A DNA stretch of 64,000 nucleotides from Paracoccus sp. IB05 (GTDB taxonomy: Bacteria > Pseudomonadota > Alphaproteobacteria > Rhodobacterales > Rhodobacteraceae): the NCBI RefSeq assembly GCF_016405985.1, contig NZ_JAEFCF010000012.1, forward strand, positions 1 to 64,000, written 5' to 3'. The notes below the pieces were generated by a model. The model was not told the origin of the DNA and made no database searches. It worked only from the letters and a program-made list of their open reading frames with translations. The position numbers were made by a program, and so were the translations under genes. Shown here one piece after another: positions 36,976-46,873 of this stretch. Positions within the stretch are counted from its first letter, which is position 1; every line of letters begins with the position of its first letter.

Positions 36976-38061
36976 TCAGCTCAGCCGGATGCGGGGGTTG
37001 AGGAAGACATAGCCGATATCGGATATGAGCTGGGTGATCAGCACCAGGACGACTGCAACGACGGAACAGCCGAGCAGGAGCGGGATGTCATTATTCCCCG
37101 CCGCCTGCACCAGGGTCCAGCCGAAGCCTTTGTAATTGAACAGGGTTTCGACGATCACCACGCCGTTCAACAGCCAGGGGAATTGCAGCATGATCACGGT
37201 GAACGGCGCGATCAGGGCGTTTCTCAGCGCATGTTTCATCACGACCTGGGAAAAGCTGACGCCCTTGAGGCGCGCGGTGCGGATATATTGCTGGCTCATC
37301 ACCTCGGTCATCGAGGCGCGGGTCATGCGGGCGATATAGCCGATGCCGTAAAGCGCGATGGTCATCACCGGCAGGGCGAAATTCCAGAACGTGATCCTGT
37401 CCATGGCGCTGGTGGCGGTGCCCTGGAAGAGGGTCTTGCCCTCGATCCAGCCCATTTCGGCCAGCACGGGTGAGATGCCGACCGTGGCCGAGGCAAAGAC
37501 CACGATGAAGATCACGCCCGAAACATATTCCGGCGTCGCCGTGGTCACGATGGCAAAGCCCGAGAGGATGCGGTCGGTCCAGGAGCCTTCGCGCATCCCC
37601 GAGAGCACGCCAAGGGTCAGCGCGGTCGGCACCATCACGATCATCACCCAAAGCATCAGCCAGGAGGTCATCGACAGCGCGCGTTTGATCACATCGGCCA
37701 CCGGCTGTTTGAACACGGTGGAAAAGCCCCATTGGCCCTGGAGAAGGCCGCAGCGGGCGGGGATATCATCAAGGGTCGCCACCGTCCCGGTGATGCAGCG
37801 GCCGGTAAAGCGGCCCTCTTCTTCGCGTGTCCAGCCCGGCACGACACCAAGCCATTGCCCATAGCGATGCAGCGTCGGGGTGCCATAGCCGTTGCGATCG
37901 AGCCAGCTTGCGACTTCGGCATCGCTCATCCGCACTGAAGCCTCGGATTTCGCGAGCTTTTCCAGGTTGGGTGGCAGATTGGTCAGCCAAAAGACAATGA
38001 AGGTCAGCGCAAGGACAGTCAGGAACATCACGCCGGTACGGCGCAGGACAAAGGCGAACAT
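36976..38061 (-). CDS. Peptide-type ABC transporter permease (DppB/OppB-like)
   Basis: The 361-aa protein has the DppB/OppB pattern: an N-terminal helix 'VLRRTGVMFLTVLALTFIVF', a periplasmic stretch, then permease core with 'MTRASMTEVMSQQYIRTARL' and 'KGVSFSQVVMKHALRNALIA', the EAA-like loop, and 'FNYKGFGWTLVQAAGNNDIP'. It pairs with the DppC-like permease 10 bp downstream. GGAAGAGGAGAAGCC gives a good ribosome-binding site. Confidence 0.92.
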   Translation of the reverse strand: MFAFVLRRTGVMFLTVLALTFIVFWLTNLPPNLEKLAKSEASVRMSDAEVASWLDRNGYGTPTLHRYGQWLGVVPGWTREEEGRFTGRCITGTVATLDDIPARCGLLQGQWGFSTVFKQPVADVIKRALSMTSWLMLWVMIVMVPTALTLGVLSGMREGSWTDRILSGFAIVTTATPEYVSGVIFIVVFASATVGISPVLAEMGWIEGKTLFQGTATSAMDRITFWNFALPVMTIALYGIGYIARMTRASMTEVMSQQYIRTARLKGVSFSQVVMKHALRNALIAPFTVIMLQFPWLLNGVVIVETLFNYKGFGWTLVQAAGNNDIPLLLGCSVVAVVLVLITQLISDIGYVFLNPRIRLS

Positions 38062-38130
38062 GGCTTCTCCTCTTCCGGGTCAGGGAAGGCGGCGGCTTGT
38101 TGGCTGGGGGCCCGGGGGGCGGGGCGGAAA

Positions 38131-38154
38131 CGGGGCAGGGCGGCGCCTGCCCCG
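38131..38154 (-). terminator. Stem-loop between the binding-protein and permease genes
   Basis: A perfect 9-bp stem CGGGGCAGG / CCTGCCCCG with loop GCGGCG lies 9 bp after the stop of the binding-protein gene and has no T tract. Such hairpins usually protect the upstream mRNA, raising binding-protein output relative to the permeases. That role is inferred. Confidence 0.55.
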
Positions 38155-38163
38155 GGAACCGCA

Positions 38164-39807
38164 TCAGGCGGCGATCCACCACTTGTAATGATGGTGTTCA
38201 AAGGTTGCGTGGATGCCGCAATCCTTCACCTTCGGATCGGTATGGCGATAGAGCGAGCGCCAGTAGGATTGCACGAGCACACCCTGCTCCTGCATGATTT
38301 CCTCGACCCGTTTCATGACCTTGCTGCGCTCGGTCGCATCATTGATCGCCAGAGCCTTGCCCAGTTCAGCATCGAATTCTGCATTCGAGAAGGCGGATTC
38401 GTTCCAGGCCTCGCCAGAGCGATAGGCGACTGACAGAACCTGGACGCCAAGCGGACGCATGTTCCACTCGGTGGCCGAGAAAGGGTATTTGGTCCAGTCA
38501 TTCCAGAAGGTCGAACCCGGCAACACCGTCCGTTTGATTTTGAGACCGGCATCGCGGATCTGGGCCGCAATGGCGTCACAGGTCGCAGCCTGCCAGGCAT
38601 CATCAAGCGAAATCAGCTCGAATTCGAAATCACCATAACCGGCCTCGGTGACCAGCGCCTTGCCGGCGACCGGATCGGTGACCACTGGCGGCAATTCGTA
38701 ATATTCCGGGTGGATCGGGCAGACATGGTGATTTTCCGCAACGGTCCCGAGGCCGGAATAGCCCAGCTCCAGCACCACGGCATTGTCGACGCATTTGATC
38801 AGGCCGGTGCGGGTTCTGACATCCTTATAATCCTCGGCCAGCTGGTTGAACCGGACCGCCAGCGTCGCAGATGTCACCGCCTCCGATTTATCCCAGCCCA
38901 TCGCGTCGAGCACGTCGATGAATTCGCCAACGGACTGATATGTCGCGTCAATCTCGCCGGATCCAGCCGCCGCAACCTCGGCCGCCGGGTCGGTGCCAAG
39001 ATCGTAATATTCGATCCGGTCGAGATAGGGCCCGCCGTAAACCTCGCTGCCCCACCAGGGCTGATCCGATTTCACCAGCGAGGCACGCACGCCGGTTTCG
39101 AAATTATCATATTTGAACGGGCCGGTGCCCGGCGTCTGGGTCGGATCACCATTCTCATAGCTTTTATGAACGACCATGCCGGGATAATCGGCCAGAGCCG
39201 CGATCAGGGCGATATCGGGGGCGCTCAGCAGCAGTTTCACGGTCGAGCCATCGACCACGGTGACCGCACCATCGCGCATCTTGCCGCCCTCGCTGCCGTC
39301 CCGCAGACCGACACAGCGCGCCGCCATCGAATTGCCCTCGACCGAACCATCGCACCAGCGCGCGAAGTTATGCGCCACATCCTCGGCGGTGAAATCGTCG
39401 CCATTCGACCATTTCACGCCCTGACGCACCTTCAGTGTGTATTCGGTCGCGTCGTCATTGGCCTCCCAGCTTTCCAGCAACATGCCGCGGATCGAGCCGT
39501 CATTGTTGTATTCGACCAGATATTCCAGCCAGCCGCGCATGAAATTGGCGATCTGGCTCCAGTCAGAGGTGCGCGGGTCTTTCAGCGCTTTCAGCTCCAT
39601 CGACATCCTGAGCGTGCCGCCGGGCGTCGGGGTGCCTTCGGCATAGGCCGGGGCCTCGAGCCCCAGCAGCCCCCAGGCGACCGGCGCCGCCACGCCAAGC
39701 GCGGTGGTGCGGGTCAGGAATTCGCGGCGGCTGAGCTGGCCCGCACGATGCTCATCGGCATACATGGTTGCGGCGGGGTGCAGACGGGTATCGGTATTCC
39801 GGGTCAT
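38164..39807 (-). CDS. Periplasmic peptide-type substrate-binding protein (SBP family 5), Tat signal
   Basis: The 547-aa protein carries a twin-arginine signal ('[20 protein letters not shown]') ending near 'APAYAEG'. It then shows family-5 binding-protein hallmarks: '[20 protein letters not shown]', '[19 protein letters not shown]' and '[19 protein letters not shown]'. Family members bind di- or oligopeptides, opines, nickel or other solutes; the substrate is not readable here. It is the first gene of the minus-strand operon (binding protein, two permeases, fused ATPase). Confidence 0.93.
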   Translation of the reverse strand: MTRNTDTRLHPAATMYADEHRAGQLSRREFLTRTTALGVAAPVAWGLLGLEAPAYAEGTPTPGGTLRMSMELKALKDPRTSDWSQIANFMRGWLEYLVEYNNDGSIRGMLLESWEANDDATEYTLKVRQGVKWSNGDDFTAEDVAHNFARWCDGSVEGNSMAARCVGLRDGSEGGKMRDGAVTVVDGSTVKLLLSAPDIALIAALADYPGMVVHKSYENGDPTQTPGTGPFKYDNFETGVRASLVKSDQPWWGSEVYGGPYLDRIEYYDLGTDPAAEVAAAGSGEIDATYQSVGEFIDVLDAMGWDKSEAVTSATLAVRFNQLAEDYKDVRTRTGLIKCVDNAVVLELGYSGLGTVAENHHVCPIHPEYYELPPVVTDPVAGKALVTEAGYGDFEFELISLDDAWQAATCDAIAAQIRDAGLKIKRTVLPGSTFWNDWTKYPFSATEWNMRPLGVQVLSVAYRSGEAWNESAFSNAEFDAELGKALAINDATERSKVMKRVEEIMQEQGVLVQSYWRSLYRHTDPKVKDCGIHATFEHHHYKWWIAA

Positions 39808-40242
39808 TCATCATCTCCCTGTCAGGCTCGGGCGCGAGGCAGAAAGCGTCGCGCAAACGAGGTCCGGGACGTGCCGTTCTCTCCCGGTTGCAGTGCCCTG
39901 CCGGCGCCTGTCCGGGCTGATGCCGGAACGGCCGGAACTGTCTGGCCACGCAGGAACCGCGCCGCGAAACAGGCTGTTGGGGTCTGCGGTGCGGGCCGGA
40001 TTTTTTCCGCCGGCTTCATTCCCTGGTCCGTCCATTGCGCATGTTTTCCGCTTTCGCGTCAATGCTTTTGACAGATCATTCTCAGGGCTTTTGCGAGATC
40101 GGGGTCATGGAATTGCGCCAGACGCATTGCAGGTTCACCAGCTGGCGCATGGCAGCTGCGGGCCATACGGGACGCCCCGCAGGGTGCGCCGGCTGACCGC
40201 GCCGGCGCCCAGTCGGCGCCCTGTCGGCCCGTGGTCGCAGGC
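39808..40242 (-). promoter_or_regulatory. Upstream region of the peptide-type ABC operon
   Basis: No gene is supported in 435 bp. The operon promoter is expected here. An inverted repeat CGTCAA-TGCTT-TTGACA (40057-40073), with one mismatch, could be an operator, perhaps for the adjacent AraC regulator; its minus-strand half TTGACG could also serve as a -35, but I see no good -10. Confidence 0.4.
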
Positions 40243-41040
40243 TCAGCCAGTGCGGCGGAATGCCGTCGGCGATTTGCCGGTCATATGGTGGAAGGCGCGG
40301 GTGAAATAGGCCGGCGAGGCAAAGCCAAGGCTCGCCGCGATATGGCCCACCGGGATCTTCGTCTCGCTCAACAGGCGCTGCGCCTCAAAGATACGGCGGT
40401 CCTGCAACAGGACCGAGGCCGGTTTGCCGCAGGACTGTTTGCAGCAGCGCGACAGATGAGTGGGCGTGACATTCAGCTTTGCCGCGAAATCCGAGACGCC
40501 AAGACCCGAGCGATACTCCTTTTCCAGCAGACTGGAATAGCGCGCCGCCAGCCGGCGGCTGGCATCGGGGCGGGTGGCTTCCGGCTCGGCCCGGGCGGCC
40601 TGGCGCTCCAGCCAGACCCCGAGCAGCCCCAGATAATGGCCGGTGGCCCGATCATGGGCCGGCACATCCGAACTCATCTCGCGCGAAATCGAATCAAGCA
40701 AGACGTTGATTTCCTGCTGCGCATGGACCTCGCGGATCCGCAGATGCTGCGGTGATGCGGGCAAAGGCAGCCCGCAATTGCGCCCGAAAAACACCGCCGT
40801 GCCGAAAACCGACGGGCCTGCATCAAAGCCATGCATAACGCCCGGCGGAATGAAAACCACATTATGTGCGGTGTAGCCGCGCGTCTGCCCCTGGACCGTG
40901 ATACGGCCCTGGCCTTTGGTGAACCACAAAAGGCAGGATTCCGACAGCGAGCGCATCGCTTCGACACGCCAGCGGCCGGCGGCGGCGAGGCGTGGAATGG
41001 CGAGGACCCGGAGGTTTGAAATCGCGGTAAAGTCTTGCAT
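40243..41040 (-). CDS. AraC family transcriptional regulator
   Basis: From ATG 41040 the product is 265 aa. The N-terminal half is a cupin-like sensor ('QGRITVQGQTRGYTAHNVVF' and 'IPPGVMHGFDAG'). The C-terminal half has two AraC HTHs: 'VSDFAAKLNVTPTHLSRCCK' and 'VGHIAASLGFASPAYFTRAF', followed by 'HHMTGKSPTAFRR'. It sits directly upstream of the peptide-type ABC operon on the same strand, so regulating that operon is the simplest inference. A longer upstream reading frame exists but lacks family similarity. Confidence 0.9.
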   Translation of the reverse strand: MQDFTAISNLRVLAIPRLAAAGRWRVEAMRSLSESCLLWFTKGQGRITVQGQTRGYTAHNVVFIPPGVMHGFDAGPSVFGTAVFFGRNCGLPLPASPQHLRIREVHAQQEINVLLDSISREMSSDVPAHDRATGHYLGLLGVWLERQAARAEPEATRPDASRRLAARYSSLLEKEYRSGLGVSDFAAKLNVTPTHLSRCCKQSCGKPASVLLQDRRIFEAQRLLSETKIPVGHIAASLGFASPAYFTRAFHHMTGKSPTAFRRTG

Positions 41041-41125
41041 TGTCTTCTTATCTTTTCTGCCGATGGGCGAAAGGTAAGCGGCAAGTCTGCAAAAATGAAA
41101 CCAAAAAAATGACATTTCAGCCAAG

Positions 41126-41158
41126 TTACCCACAGCCCTCGCGGAAAGCTGTGGGTAA
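41126..41158 (-). terminator. Perfect 11-bp stem-loop downstream of miaA
   Basis: TTACCCACAGC (41126-41136) pairs with GCTGTGGGTAA (41148-41158) around an 11-nt loop. On the minus strand a T-rich stretch follows only after about 25 nt, so simple intrinsic termination is doubtful. Each arm is one mismatch from a DnaA box (TTATCCACA). Confidence 0.45.
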
Positions 41159-41227
41159 ATATGTGGACGTTCCGCAAGCCGCCGGCAAGCCACGCCAGCC
41201 GCGACATCGGAAGGGGCAGGGCGCGCC

Positions 41228-42094
41228 TCAGGGCAGGGCCAGCCTCTGCCAGTCGCGCATCCGGCTGCGAAACCAGGTGCGCTGGCGTTTCGCGTATTGA
41301 TGGCTGGCGATTTTTGCCGCCGTGATCGCCTCGGCAAGGCTGGTCTCGCCACGCAGATATGCAACAATCTCCTGCGCCCCGATCGCTTTGGCCCAGGGGC
41401 GCGCCGGATCCCAGTGCGGCAGCGCGGCGCGCGCCTCCTCCAGCGCCCCGTTCCCGATCATCTGATCGAAACGCCGGTCGATGCGGTGGTTCAGCCAATC
41501 GGTCTCCGGCTGCATCACAATGGCGTCACTACGCGCCCGCGGCAAAAGCGCCGGGCCCGTCTGCGCCTGCCAGAAGGCCAGCCCGCGCCCGGTGGCCCGC
41601 AAAACCTCCCAGGCGCGCTGCACCCGGGCGGGGTTGCGCAGGTCGATCCGCGCGGCGGTCTCAGGGTCGAGCCCCGCCAGCATCGCGGAATATTCCTCCA
41701 GCCGCAGCCGGTCTGCCACGGCCCGCACCTCGGGCGGCACCGGCGGCATCTCTGCCAGACCTTCCGTCAGTGCCATGAAATAAAGCCCGGTCCCCCCGAC
41801 GATCACCACCGGGCGCGCCAGCAAAGCCGTGACCTCGCGCAGCCAGTGCCCGACCGAATACTCCGCATCGCGCCCGATATGCCCGTAAAGCAGATGCGGC
41901 GCCGCCGCTGCCTCGGCCAGAGAGGGCCGCGCCGACAGAACCCGCCAGCAGTCATAGACCTGAAGCGCATCGGCATTCACCACCGCCCGCCCGTCCCGGG
42001 CTGCCAGTTCCAGCGCCAGAGCCGATTTTCCGCTCGCCGTCGGCCCGGCGATCAGCACTGGCAGCTCCCTTGAAATTGCAGAGAGATCCGGCAT
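41228..42094 (-). CDS. miaA: tRNA dimethylallyltransferase
   Basis: MiaA transfers a dimethylallyl group to A37 of tRNAs reading UNN codons. From ATG 42094 the product is 288 aa with P-loop '[18 protein letters not shown]', '[20 protein letters not shown]' and '[20 protein letters not shown]'. The C-terminus reads '[17 protein letters not shown]'. A longer open frame upstream runs through a dispersed repeat and is not part of the gene. A dispersed repeat begins 4 bp upstream of the start codon. Confidence 0.96.
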   Translation of the reverse strand: MPDLSAISRELPVLIAGPTASGKSALALELAARDGRAVVNADALQVYDCWRVLSARPSLAEAAAAPHLLYGHIGRDAEYSVGHWLREVTALLARPVVIVGGTGLYFMALTEGLAEMPPVPPEVRAVADRLRLEEYSAMLAGLDPETAARIDLRNPARVQRAWEVLRATGRGLAFWQAQTGPALLPRARSDAIVMQPETDWLNHRIDRRFDQMIGNGALEEARAALPHWDPARPWAKAIGAQEIVAYLRGETSLAEAITAAKIASHQYAKRQRTWFRSRMRDWQRLALP

Positions 42095-42097
42095 CGA

Positions 42098-42162
42098 ATT
42101 TCCTCTTGATCCAAATACTCCGGGGGAATCCCGGCTTTGCCGGGATGGGGGCAGCGCCCCAT
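42098..42162 (-). repeat. Dispersed intergenic repeat, copy 6 (opposite orientation, two hairpins)
   Basis: TTTCCTCTTGATCCAAATAC and TCCGGGGG are followed by two perfect stems: ATCCCGGC/GCCGGGAT with loop TTT (42128-42146) and ATGGGG/CCCCAT (42145-42162). The unit directly abuts the miaA start, so the miaA mRNA leader would contain it. Confidence 0.75.
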
Positions 42163-42275
42163 TTCGCGCCCCCTTTCGCGCCTGTGCGGATCCGCCGCAA
42201 CCCCGGTTGATCCCGGTCCGCTTTTGGACCATTTTGCGCGCAACTTCAAAATCAGAACAAGACCAGGGGATTCCC

Positions 42276-43034
42276 ATGTCCAGCGCAAGCACAAAGCCAG
42301 GGCCAGTCACGGCCTCGGCGGTGAAATATTCCCGCGTGATGCTCAAAATCTCGGGGGAGGCGCTGATGGGCGACCAGGGCTTCGGCCTCAATCCGCCCAC
42401 GGTCGCGCGTATCGCGCAGGAAGTCAAAGCGGTGCAGGAGCTCGGCGTCGAGATCTGTATGGTGATCGGCGGCGGCAATATCTTCCGCGGCCTCGCCGGT
42501 TCGGCGCAGGGGATGGAACGCACCACCGCCGATTACATGGGCATGCTCGCCACGGTGATGAACGCGCTCGCGATGCAATCGGCGCTGGAACAGATCGGCG
42601 TCTTCACCCGGGTGATTTCAGCCATCCCGATGGACCAGGTCTGCGAGCCCTATATCCGCCGCCGCGCCGTCCGCCACCTCGAGAAGAAACGCGTCTGCAT
42701 CTTCGCCGCCGGCACCGGCAACCCCTATTTCACCACCGATACGGCTGCGACATTGCGCGCCAATGAAATGGGCTGCGAGGCGGTGTTCAAAGGCACCAAG
42801 GTGGATGGCGTCTATGACAAAGACCCAAAAAAACACGAGGATGCCAAACGCTACGAGACCGTCTCTTACGACGAGGCGCTGGAAAAACATCTCGGCGTGA
42901 TGGATGCAACCGCGATCGCGCTGGCCCGCGACAATGATCTGCCGATCATCGTCTTCTCGCTCGACGAGCCGGGCGGCTTCCGTACCATCCTTGCCGGCGA
43001 GGGCACTTATACGCTGGTGAATGCAAAGGGCTGA
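42276..43034 (+). CDS. pyrH: UMP kinase
   Basis: PyrH phosphorylates UMP to UDP. The 252-aa product has the bacterial UMP kinase motifs '[13 protein letters not shown]', '[20 protein letters not shown]', '[17 protein letters not shown]', '[20 protein letters not shown]' and '[16 protein letters not shown]'. ATG 42276 has AGGGGA about 5 nt upstream; an extended upstream frame is spurious. frr follows after 375 bp, an arrangement common in bacteria but here with a large gap and a hairpin. Confidence 0.97.
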   Translation: MSSASTKPGPVTASAVKYSRVMLKISGEALMGDQGFGLNPPTVARIAQEVKAVQELGVEICMVIGGGNIFRGLAGSAQGMERTTADYMGMLATVMNALAMQSALEQIGVFTRVISAIPMDQVCEPYIRRRAVRHLEKKRVCIFAAGTGNPYFTTDTAATLRANEMGCEAVFKGTKVDGVYDKDPKKHEDAKRYETVSYDEALEKHLGVMDATAIALARDNDLPIIVFSLDEPGGFRTILAGEGTYTLVNAKG

Positions 43035-43409
43035 GATATCTCGGTCTTCGTGTAAATTTACCCGGGGCGGTCCCTATATTTCGACGTGAATGTCAGGGAC
43101 CGCCCGTTTCCTGGCCGGTTATTCAGCCGGGTCCGGGCCTTCAGACGCATTGTTTCAGCGCCACCGTGACCGACGCTCTGCCTGTCGGCTGGCTGTGCTG
43201 GCGCATGAGGCGGGGACAGGCCGCAGCGCATCAGGACAGAGGGCGCAGAGAAACCGCCCGCGCCACACCGGTGCAGAGGGAATTTCCGCGCAGGTCCCGG
43301 TCGCGGGCGGCATTCCATGCCACAAGCTTCTATACCCCGGGCCATCTTTGTCCTATAGGAAACCAGATTTCCCCGCCTCCCGCGCGGGCCAGCCTGAGGA
43401 ATATGCCAG
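43035..43409. other. Gene-free stretch between pyrH and frr
   Basis: These 375 bp hold the pyrH stem-loop (43065-43105) and about 300 bp with no supported gene. Overlapping reading frames on both strands lack ribosome-binding sites and recognisable similarity. Confidence 0.5.
43065..43105 (+). terminator. Stem-loop after pyrH
   Basis: A perfect 11-bp stem GGGCGGTCCCT (43065-43075) and AGGGACCGCCC (43095-43105) with a 19-nt loop is followed by GTTTCC. The stem is strong but the T tract is weak. Confidence 0.6.
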
Positions 43410-43979
43410 ATGTCGAACGAAGAGTTCATGCTCGACACCGATGATCTCATTCGCCGCATGGAAGGGGCGATCGCCTCTCTGCGGGTCGAATTTGCCAGCC
43501 TGCGCACCGGCCGTGCCTCCGGCGCGATGCTGGAGCCGATCATGGTGGATGCTTACGGCCAGATGACGCCGATCAACCAGCTTGGCACCGTCAACGTCCC
43601 CGAGCCGCGCATGGTCACGATCAACGTCTGGGACAAGGGCATGATCAATAAGGTGGAAAAGGCGATCCGCGAATCCGGTCTGGGCATCAATCCCCAGACC
43701 AATGGTCCGATCATCATGCTGCCGATCCCCGAGCTGAATGAGGAACGCCGCCGCGAGCTGACCAAAGTCGCCGGCTCCTATGCCGAACATGCCAAGGTTG
43801 CGATCCGCAACCTGCGCCGTGACGGTATGGATCAGATCAAGAAAGCCAAGACGAAGAACTCGCTCTCGGAAGACGACCAGAAGTTCTGGGAAGACGAGGT
43901 CCAGGAGCTGACCGACAAGCATATCAAGCTGATCGACCAGACGCTTGAGACCAAACAGGCGGAGATCATGCAGGTCTGA
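43410..43979 (+). CDS. frr: Ribosome recycling factor
   Basis: RRF splits post-termination ribosomes together with EF-G. The 189-aa product has family motifs '[20 protein letters not shown]', '[20 protein letters not shown]', '[17 protein letters not shown]' and '[19 protein letters not shown]'. It opens the long envelope-biogenesis run; uppS starts 20 bp after its stop. Confidence 0.97.
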   Translation: MSNEEFMLDTDDLIRRMEGAIASLRVEFASLRTGRASGAMLEPIMVDAYGQMTPINQLGTVNVPEPRMVTINVWDKGMINKVEKAIRESGLGINPQTNGPIIMLPIPELNEERRRELTKVAGSYAEHAKVAIRNLRRDGMDQIKKAKTKNSLSEDDQKFWEDEVQELTDKHIKLIDQTLETKQAEIMQV

Positions 43980-43999
43980 TCCTTCGGGAGGAGCCGCGC

Positions 44000-44827
44000 A
44001 TGGTCGCCGCTAAAACCCCCGATGCTGCAGGGCCCCGCATTTCGGGGTCTGGCATTTCCGGATCTGGCACCGCCATATCTGGCCCTGATGCGGCCGCGCA
44101 GGCGCATCTGGCGCAGGCAGGTGCTGGGGCGGCGCGCCATGTTGCGATCATCATGGACGGCAATGGCCGCTGGGCGACCAATCGCGGCTGGCCGCGTCTG
44201 GTCGGGCATCGCCGGGGCGCGGAACGGGTGCGGGAAATTGTCCGTGCGGCGCCGGATATGGGGCTGCGCTGGCTGACGCTTTATGCATTCTCGACGGAGA
44301 ACTGGAAGCGCTCGACCGAGGAAGTCCTTGGTCTGATGGGGATCTTCGCGCATTTCATCCAGCGCGAGGCGGCAGCCCTTGCGCGCGAAGGCGTGCGGTT
44401 GCGCTTTATCGGCGACCGCTCGCGTCTGGCGCCAAAGCTGCAACGTCTCATGGCGGGGATCGAGGCCAAGACCGCGCATCTCACGCGACTGAACCTGATC
44501 GTTGCGATCAATTACGGCGGCCGGGACGAGATCCTGCGCGCCGCGCGCCGGATCGCGACCGAGGCGGCCGAGGGGCGGTTCAACCCCGCCGACCTGACTG
44601 ATGCCGCGTTTTCCCATGCGCTCGACACCGGCGATGTGCCCGATCCGGATCTGGTGATCCGCACATCGGGCGAGACCCGCACGTCGAATTTTCTCGTCTG
44701 GCAGGCGGCCTATTCGGAATATGAATTCACCGAAACGCTCTGGCCCGATTTCACGCCGGACGAACTGGCCTCGATTCTTTCGCGTTTCGGCAATCGGGAG
44801 CGCCGGTTCGGCGGAGCAAAACCATGA
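44000..44827 (+). CDS. uppS: Undecaprenyl diphosphate synthase (cis-prenyltransferase)
   Basis: UppS extends farnesyl diphosphate to the C55 carrier lipid for peptidoglycan and polysaccharides. The 275-aa protein has the catalytic 'HVAIIMDGNGRWATNRGWPR' (Asp53), 'LYAFSTENWKRS' and 'VIRTSGETRTSNFLVWQAAY'. It carries an N-terminal extension of roughly 27 residues beyond E. coli UppS, rich in Gly/Ser ('ISGSGISGSGTAISG'). GGGAGGAGCC upstream supports this start, and no other ATG precedes the catalytic motif. It overlaps cdsA by ATGA. Confidence 0.96.
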   Translation: MVAAKTPDAAGPRISGSGISGSGTAISGPDAAAQAHLAQAGAGAARHVAIIMDGNGRWATNRGWPRLVGHRRGAERVREIVRAAPDMGLRWLTLYAFSTENWKRSTEEVLGLMGIFAHFIQREAAALAREGVRLRFIGDRSRLAPKLQRLMAGIEAKTAHLTRLNLIVAINYGGRDEILRAARRIATEAAEGRFNPADLTDAAFSHALDTGDVPDPDLVIRTSGETRTSNFLVWQAAYSEYEFTETLWPDFTPDELASILSRFGNRERRFGGAKP

Positions 44828-45675
44828 CCTCAAAATCCGCAGGCGAAAAATCGGCAAGATGGGGGGATCTGGCACCGCGTATCCTTTCGGCCATTGTCAT
44901 GCTGGCGGTGGGAGGGTTTGCGATCTGGCTTGGCGGGATCTGGTTTCTCGCGCTTGCGGTGATCTCTTCGGCGCTGATGATGTGGGAACTTGCGCGGATG
45001 ACGCGCGGGCAGGGGTTTGATGCCTCGATCCTGCTCGGGGCCCTCACGGCTGTGGTGCTGGTCATGGGGATCACGCTGCCCTGGGCACTGCCATTTCTTT
45101 TGCTGCCCTCGCTGATCGGGGTGCTGACGCCGCGCCGCGATATTCTGGCCTTCGGCCCCTATGCGCTGGTGATCGTGGTGACGGCGATGGCGCTGATCAT
45201 CCTGCGCAGCGATACGCATGGGGTGGTGGCTATTGCCTGGCTCCTGTCGGTGGTGGTTGCCTCGGATGTGCTGGGCTATTTCGCGGGGCGCATCCTCGGC
45301 GGGCCGAAATTCTGGCCGAAGATCAGCCCGAAAAAGACCTGGTCCGGCACGGTGGCGGGCTGGATCGGGGCGGCGCTGGTGGGCTTTGGCTTCTGGCATT
45401 ATGCGGGCTTTGGCGCGGCTGTTCTGTGGGTCTCGCCTCTGATCGCTTTCGCGGGGCAGCTGGGCGATATTGCGGAATCGGCGATCAAACGGCGGGCAGG
45501 GGTCAAGGATGCCTCGAACCTGATCCCGGGCCATGGCGGATTGCTGGACCGGTTCGATGCGCTGGCTTTTGCCTCGGTTCTGGCGGTGATCCTCAATCTC
45601 GGGCTGCATTTCCTGCCCACGCCCGGCGATGTTGCGACGATGGCGGACAGCCTGCCGCTTGACGTAACGGAGTAA
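44824..45675 (+). CDS. cdsA: Phosphatidate cytidylyltransferase (CDP-diglyceride synthase)
   Basis: CdsA makes CDP-diacylglycerol, the precursor of all phospholipids. The 283-aa membrane protein has about seven to eight helices and the family signature near the C-terminus: 'GRILGGPKFWPKISPKKTWS' and 'KDASNLIPGHGGLLDRFDAL'. It starts within the uppS stop (ATGA) and ends 4 bp before dxr. Confidence 0.96.
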   Translation: MTSKSAGEKSARWGDLAPRILSAIVMLAVGGFAIWLGGIWFLALAVISSALMMWELARMTRGQGFDASILLGALTAVVLVMGITLPWALPFLLLPSLIGVLTPRRDILAFGPYALVIVVTAMALIILRSDTHGVVAIAWLLSVVVASDVLGYFAGRILGGPKFWPKISPKKTWSGTVAGWIGAALVGFGFWHYAGFGAAVLWVSPLIAFAGQLGDIAESAIKRRAGVKDASNLIPGHGGLLDRFDALAFASVLAVILNLGLHFLPTPGDVATMADSLPLDVTE

Positions 45676-45679
45676 GGTC

Positions 45680-46861
45680 TTGCGCAAGATATCCATCCTT
45701 GGTGCGACCGGCTCGGTCGGCACCCAGACCATTGACCTTGTGACCCGTGCGGGCGAGGGCGCATTCGCCGTCGCCGCGCTGACCGGCGGGCGCAATATCG
45801 CGCTCCTGGCCGAACAGGCGCGGGCGCTCAGGCCTGAAATCGTGGTGACTTCCGAACCCGGGCTGCTGCGGGATCTGCGCGATTCACTTTCCGGCAGCGG
45901 GATCGCGACCGCCGCCGGGCCGGAGGCGATCCGCGAGGCCGCTGCGCGCCCTGTCAGCCTGACGGTGAATGCGATCATCGGGGCGGCGGGGCTGGTTCCG
46001 GGCCTTACCGCGCTTGAGGCCGGTGCCACGCTGGCACTTGCGAATAAGGAAAGCCTGGTCGCCGCCGGCCCGCTTATGATGCGGCGGATGCGTGAGACCG
46101 GCGGGCATATCCTGCCGGTCGACAGCGAACATTCGGCGATTTTTCAGGCCCTTGCCGGGGAAAAGACCGACACGATTGACCGCATCATCCTGACCGCTTC
46201 GGGTGGGGCTTTGCGTGACTGGCCGCTGGCGCGGCTGGAGAGCGCGACCGTGGCCGAGGCGCTGGCGCATCCCAACTGGTCGATGGGGCAGCGGATCACC
46301 ATCGATTCCGCCTCGATGTTCAACAAGGCGCTTGAGGTGATCGAGGCGCGCGAGCTCTTCGGCGTCCGGCCCGATCAGATCGAGGTGATCATCCACCGCG
46401 AAAGCATCATCCATTCAATGGTCGGCTTTCAGGATGGCGCGGTGATGGCGCATCTGGGCGTGCCGGATATGCGTCACCCGATCGGCTATGCGCTGAACTG
46501 GCCCGAGCGCGCGGCGCTGCCGGTGGCGCGGCTTGATCTCGCGAAACTGGCGAGGCTGAGTTTCGAGGCGCCCGATGAGACCCGTTTCCCGGCCCTGCGG
46601 CTGGCGCGCGAAGTGATGGAGACCCGCGGCCTTGCCGGTGCCGCCTTCAATGCCGCAAAAGAGATCGCGCTGGATCTTTTCCTCGCGGACAGGATCGGCT
46701 TCATGGATATGGCGCGGCTGGTCGAGGCGACTTTGACCAGGCTTTCGTCAGATTCCGGCCTTCACAAAGACGCAGGCTCTCTTGAGGATGTGCTCGCAAT
46801 GGACCATCTGGCAAGGATCCGCGCGGCAGAGATTGCAGCAGAGCCCGCGCGCGCGGTCTGA
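45680..46861 (+). CDS. dxr: 1-deoxy-D-xylulose 5-phosphate reductoisomerase
   Basis: Dxr makes MEP, the committed step of the non-mevalonate isoprenoid pathway that feeds UppS. The 393-aa protein has an NADPH site 'ISILGATGSVGTQTIDLV', 'ALANKESLVAAGPLMMRRM', 'LPVDSEHSAIFQALAGE' and the metal/substrate part 'HPNWSMGQRITIDSASMFNK'. The start is TTG at 45680, preceded by GGAGTAAGG. Confidence 0.96.
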   Translation: MRKISILGATGSVGTQTIDLVTRAGEGAFAVAALTGGRNIALLAEQARALRPEIVVTSEPGLLRDLRDSLSGSGIATAAGPEAIREAAARPVSLTVNAIIGAAGLVPGLTALEAGATLALANKESLVAAGPLMMRRMRETGGHILPVDSEHSAIFQALAGEKTDTIDRIILTASGGALRDWPLARLESATVAEALAHPNWSMGQRITIDSASMFNKALEVIEARELFGVRPDQIEVIIHRESIIHSMVGFQDGAVMAHLGVPDMRHPIGYALNWPERAALPVARLDLAKLARLSFEAPDETRFPALRLAREVMETRGLAGAAFNAAKEIALDLFLADRIGFMDMARLVEATLTRLSSDSGLHKDAGSLEDVLAMDHLARIRAAEIAAEPARAV

Positions 46862-46873
46862 AATACGCGGTCT

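Noticed and set aside
42095-42526. Upstream extension of miaA to 432 aa
   Set aside because: It crosses a dispersed repeat and the antisense of pyrH; the 288-aa product fits MiaA family length.
43058-43543. Open frames on both strands in the pyrH-frr gap
   Set aside because: No ribosome-binding sites, no similarity, and they overlap frr in the wrong frame.
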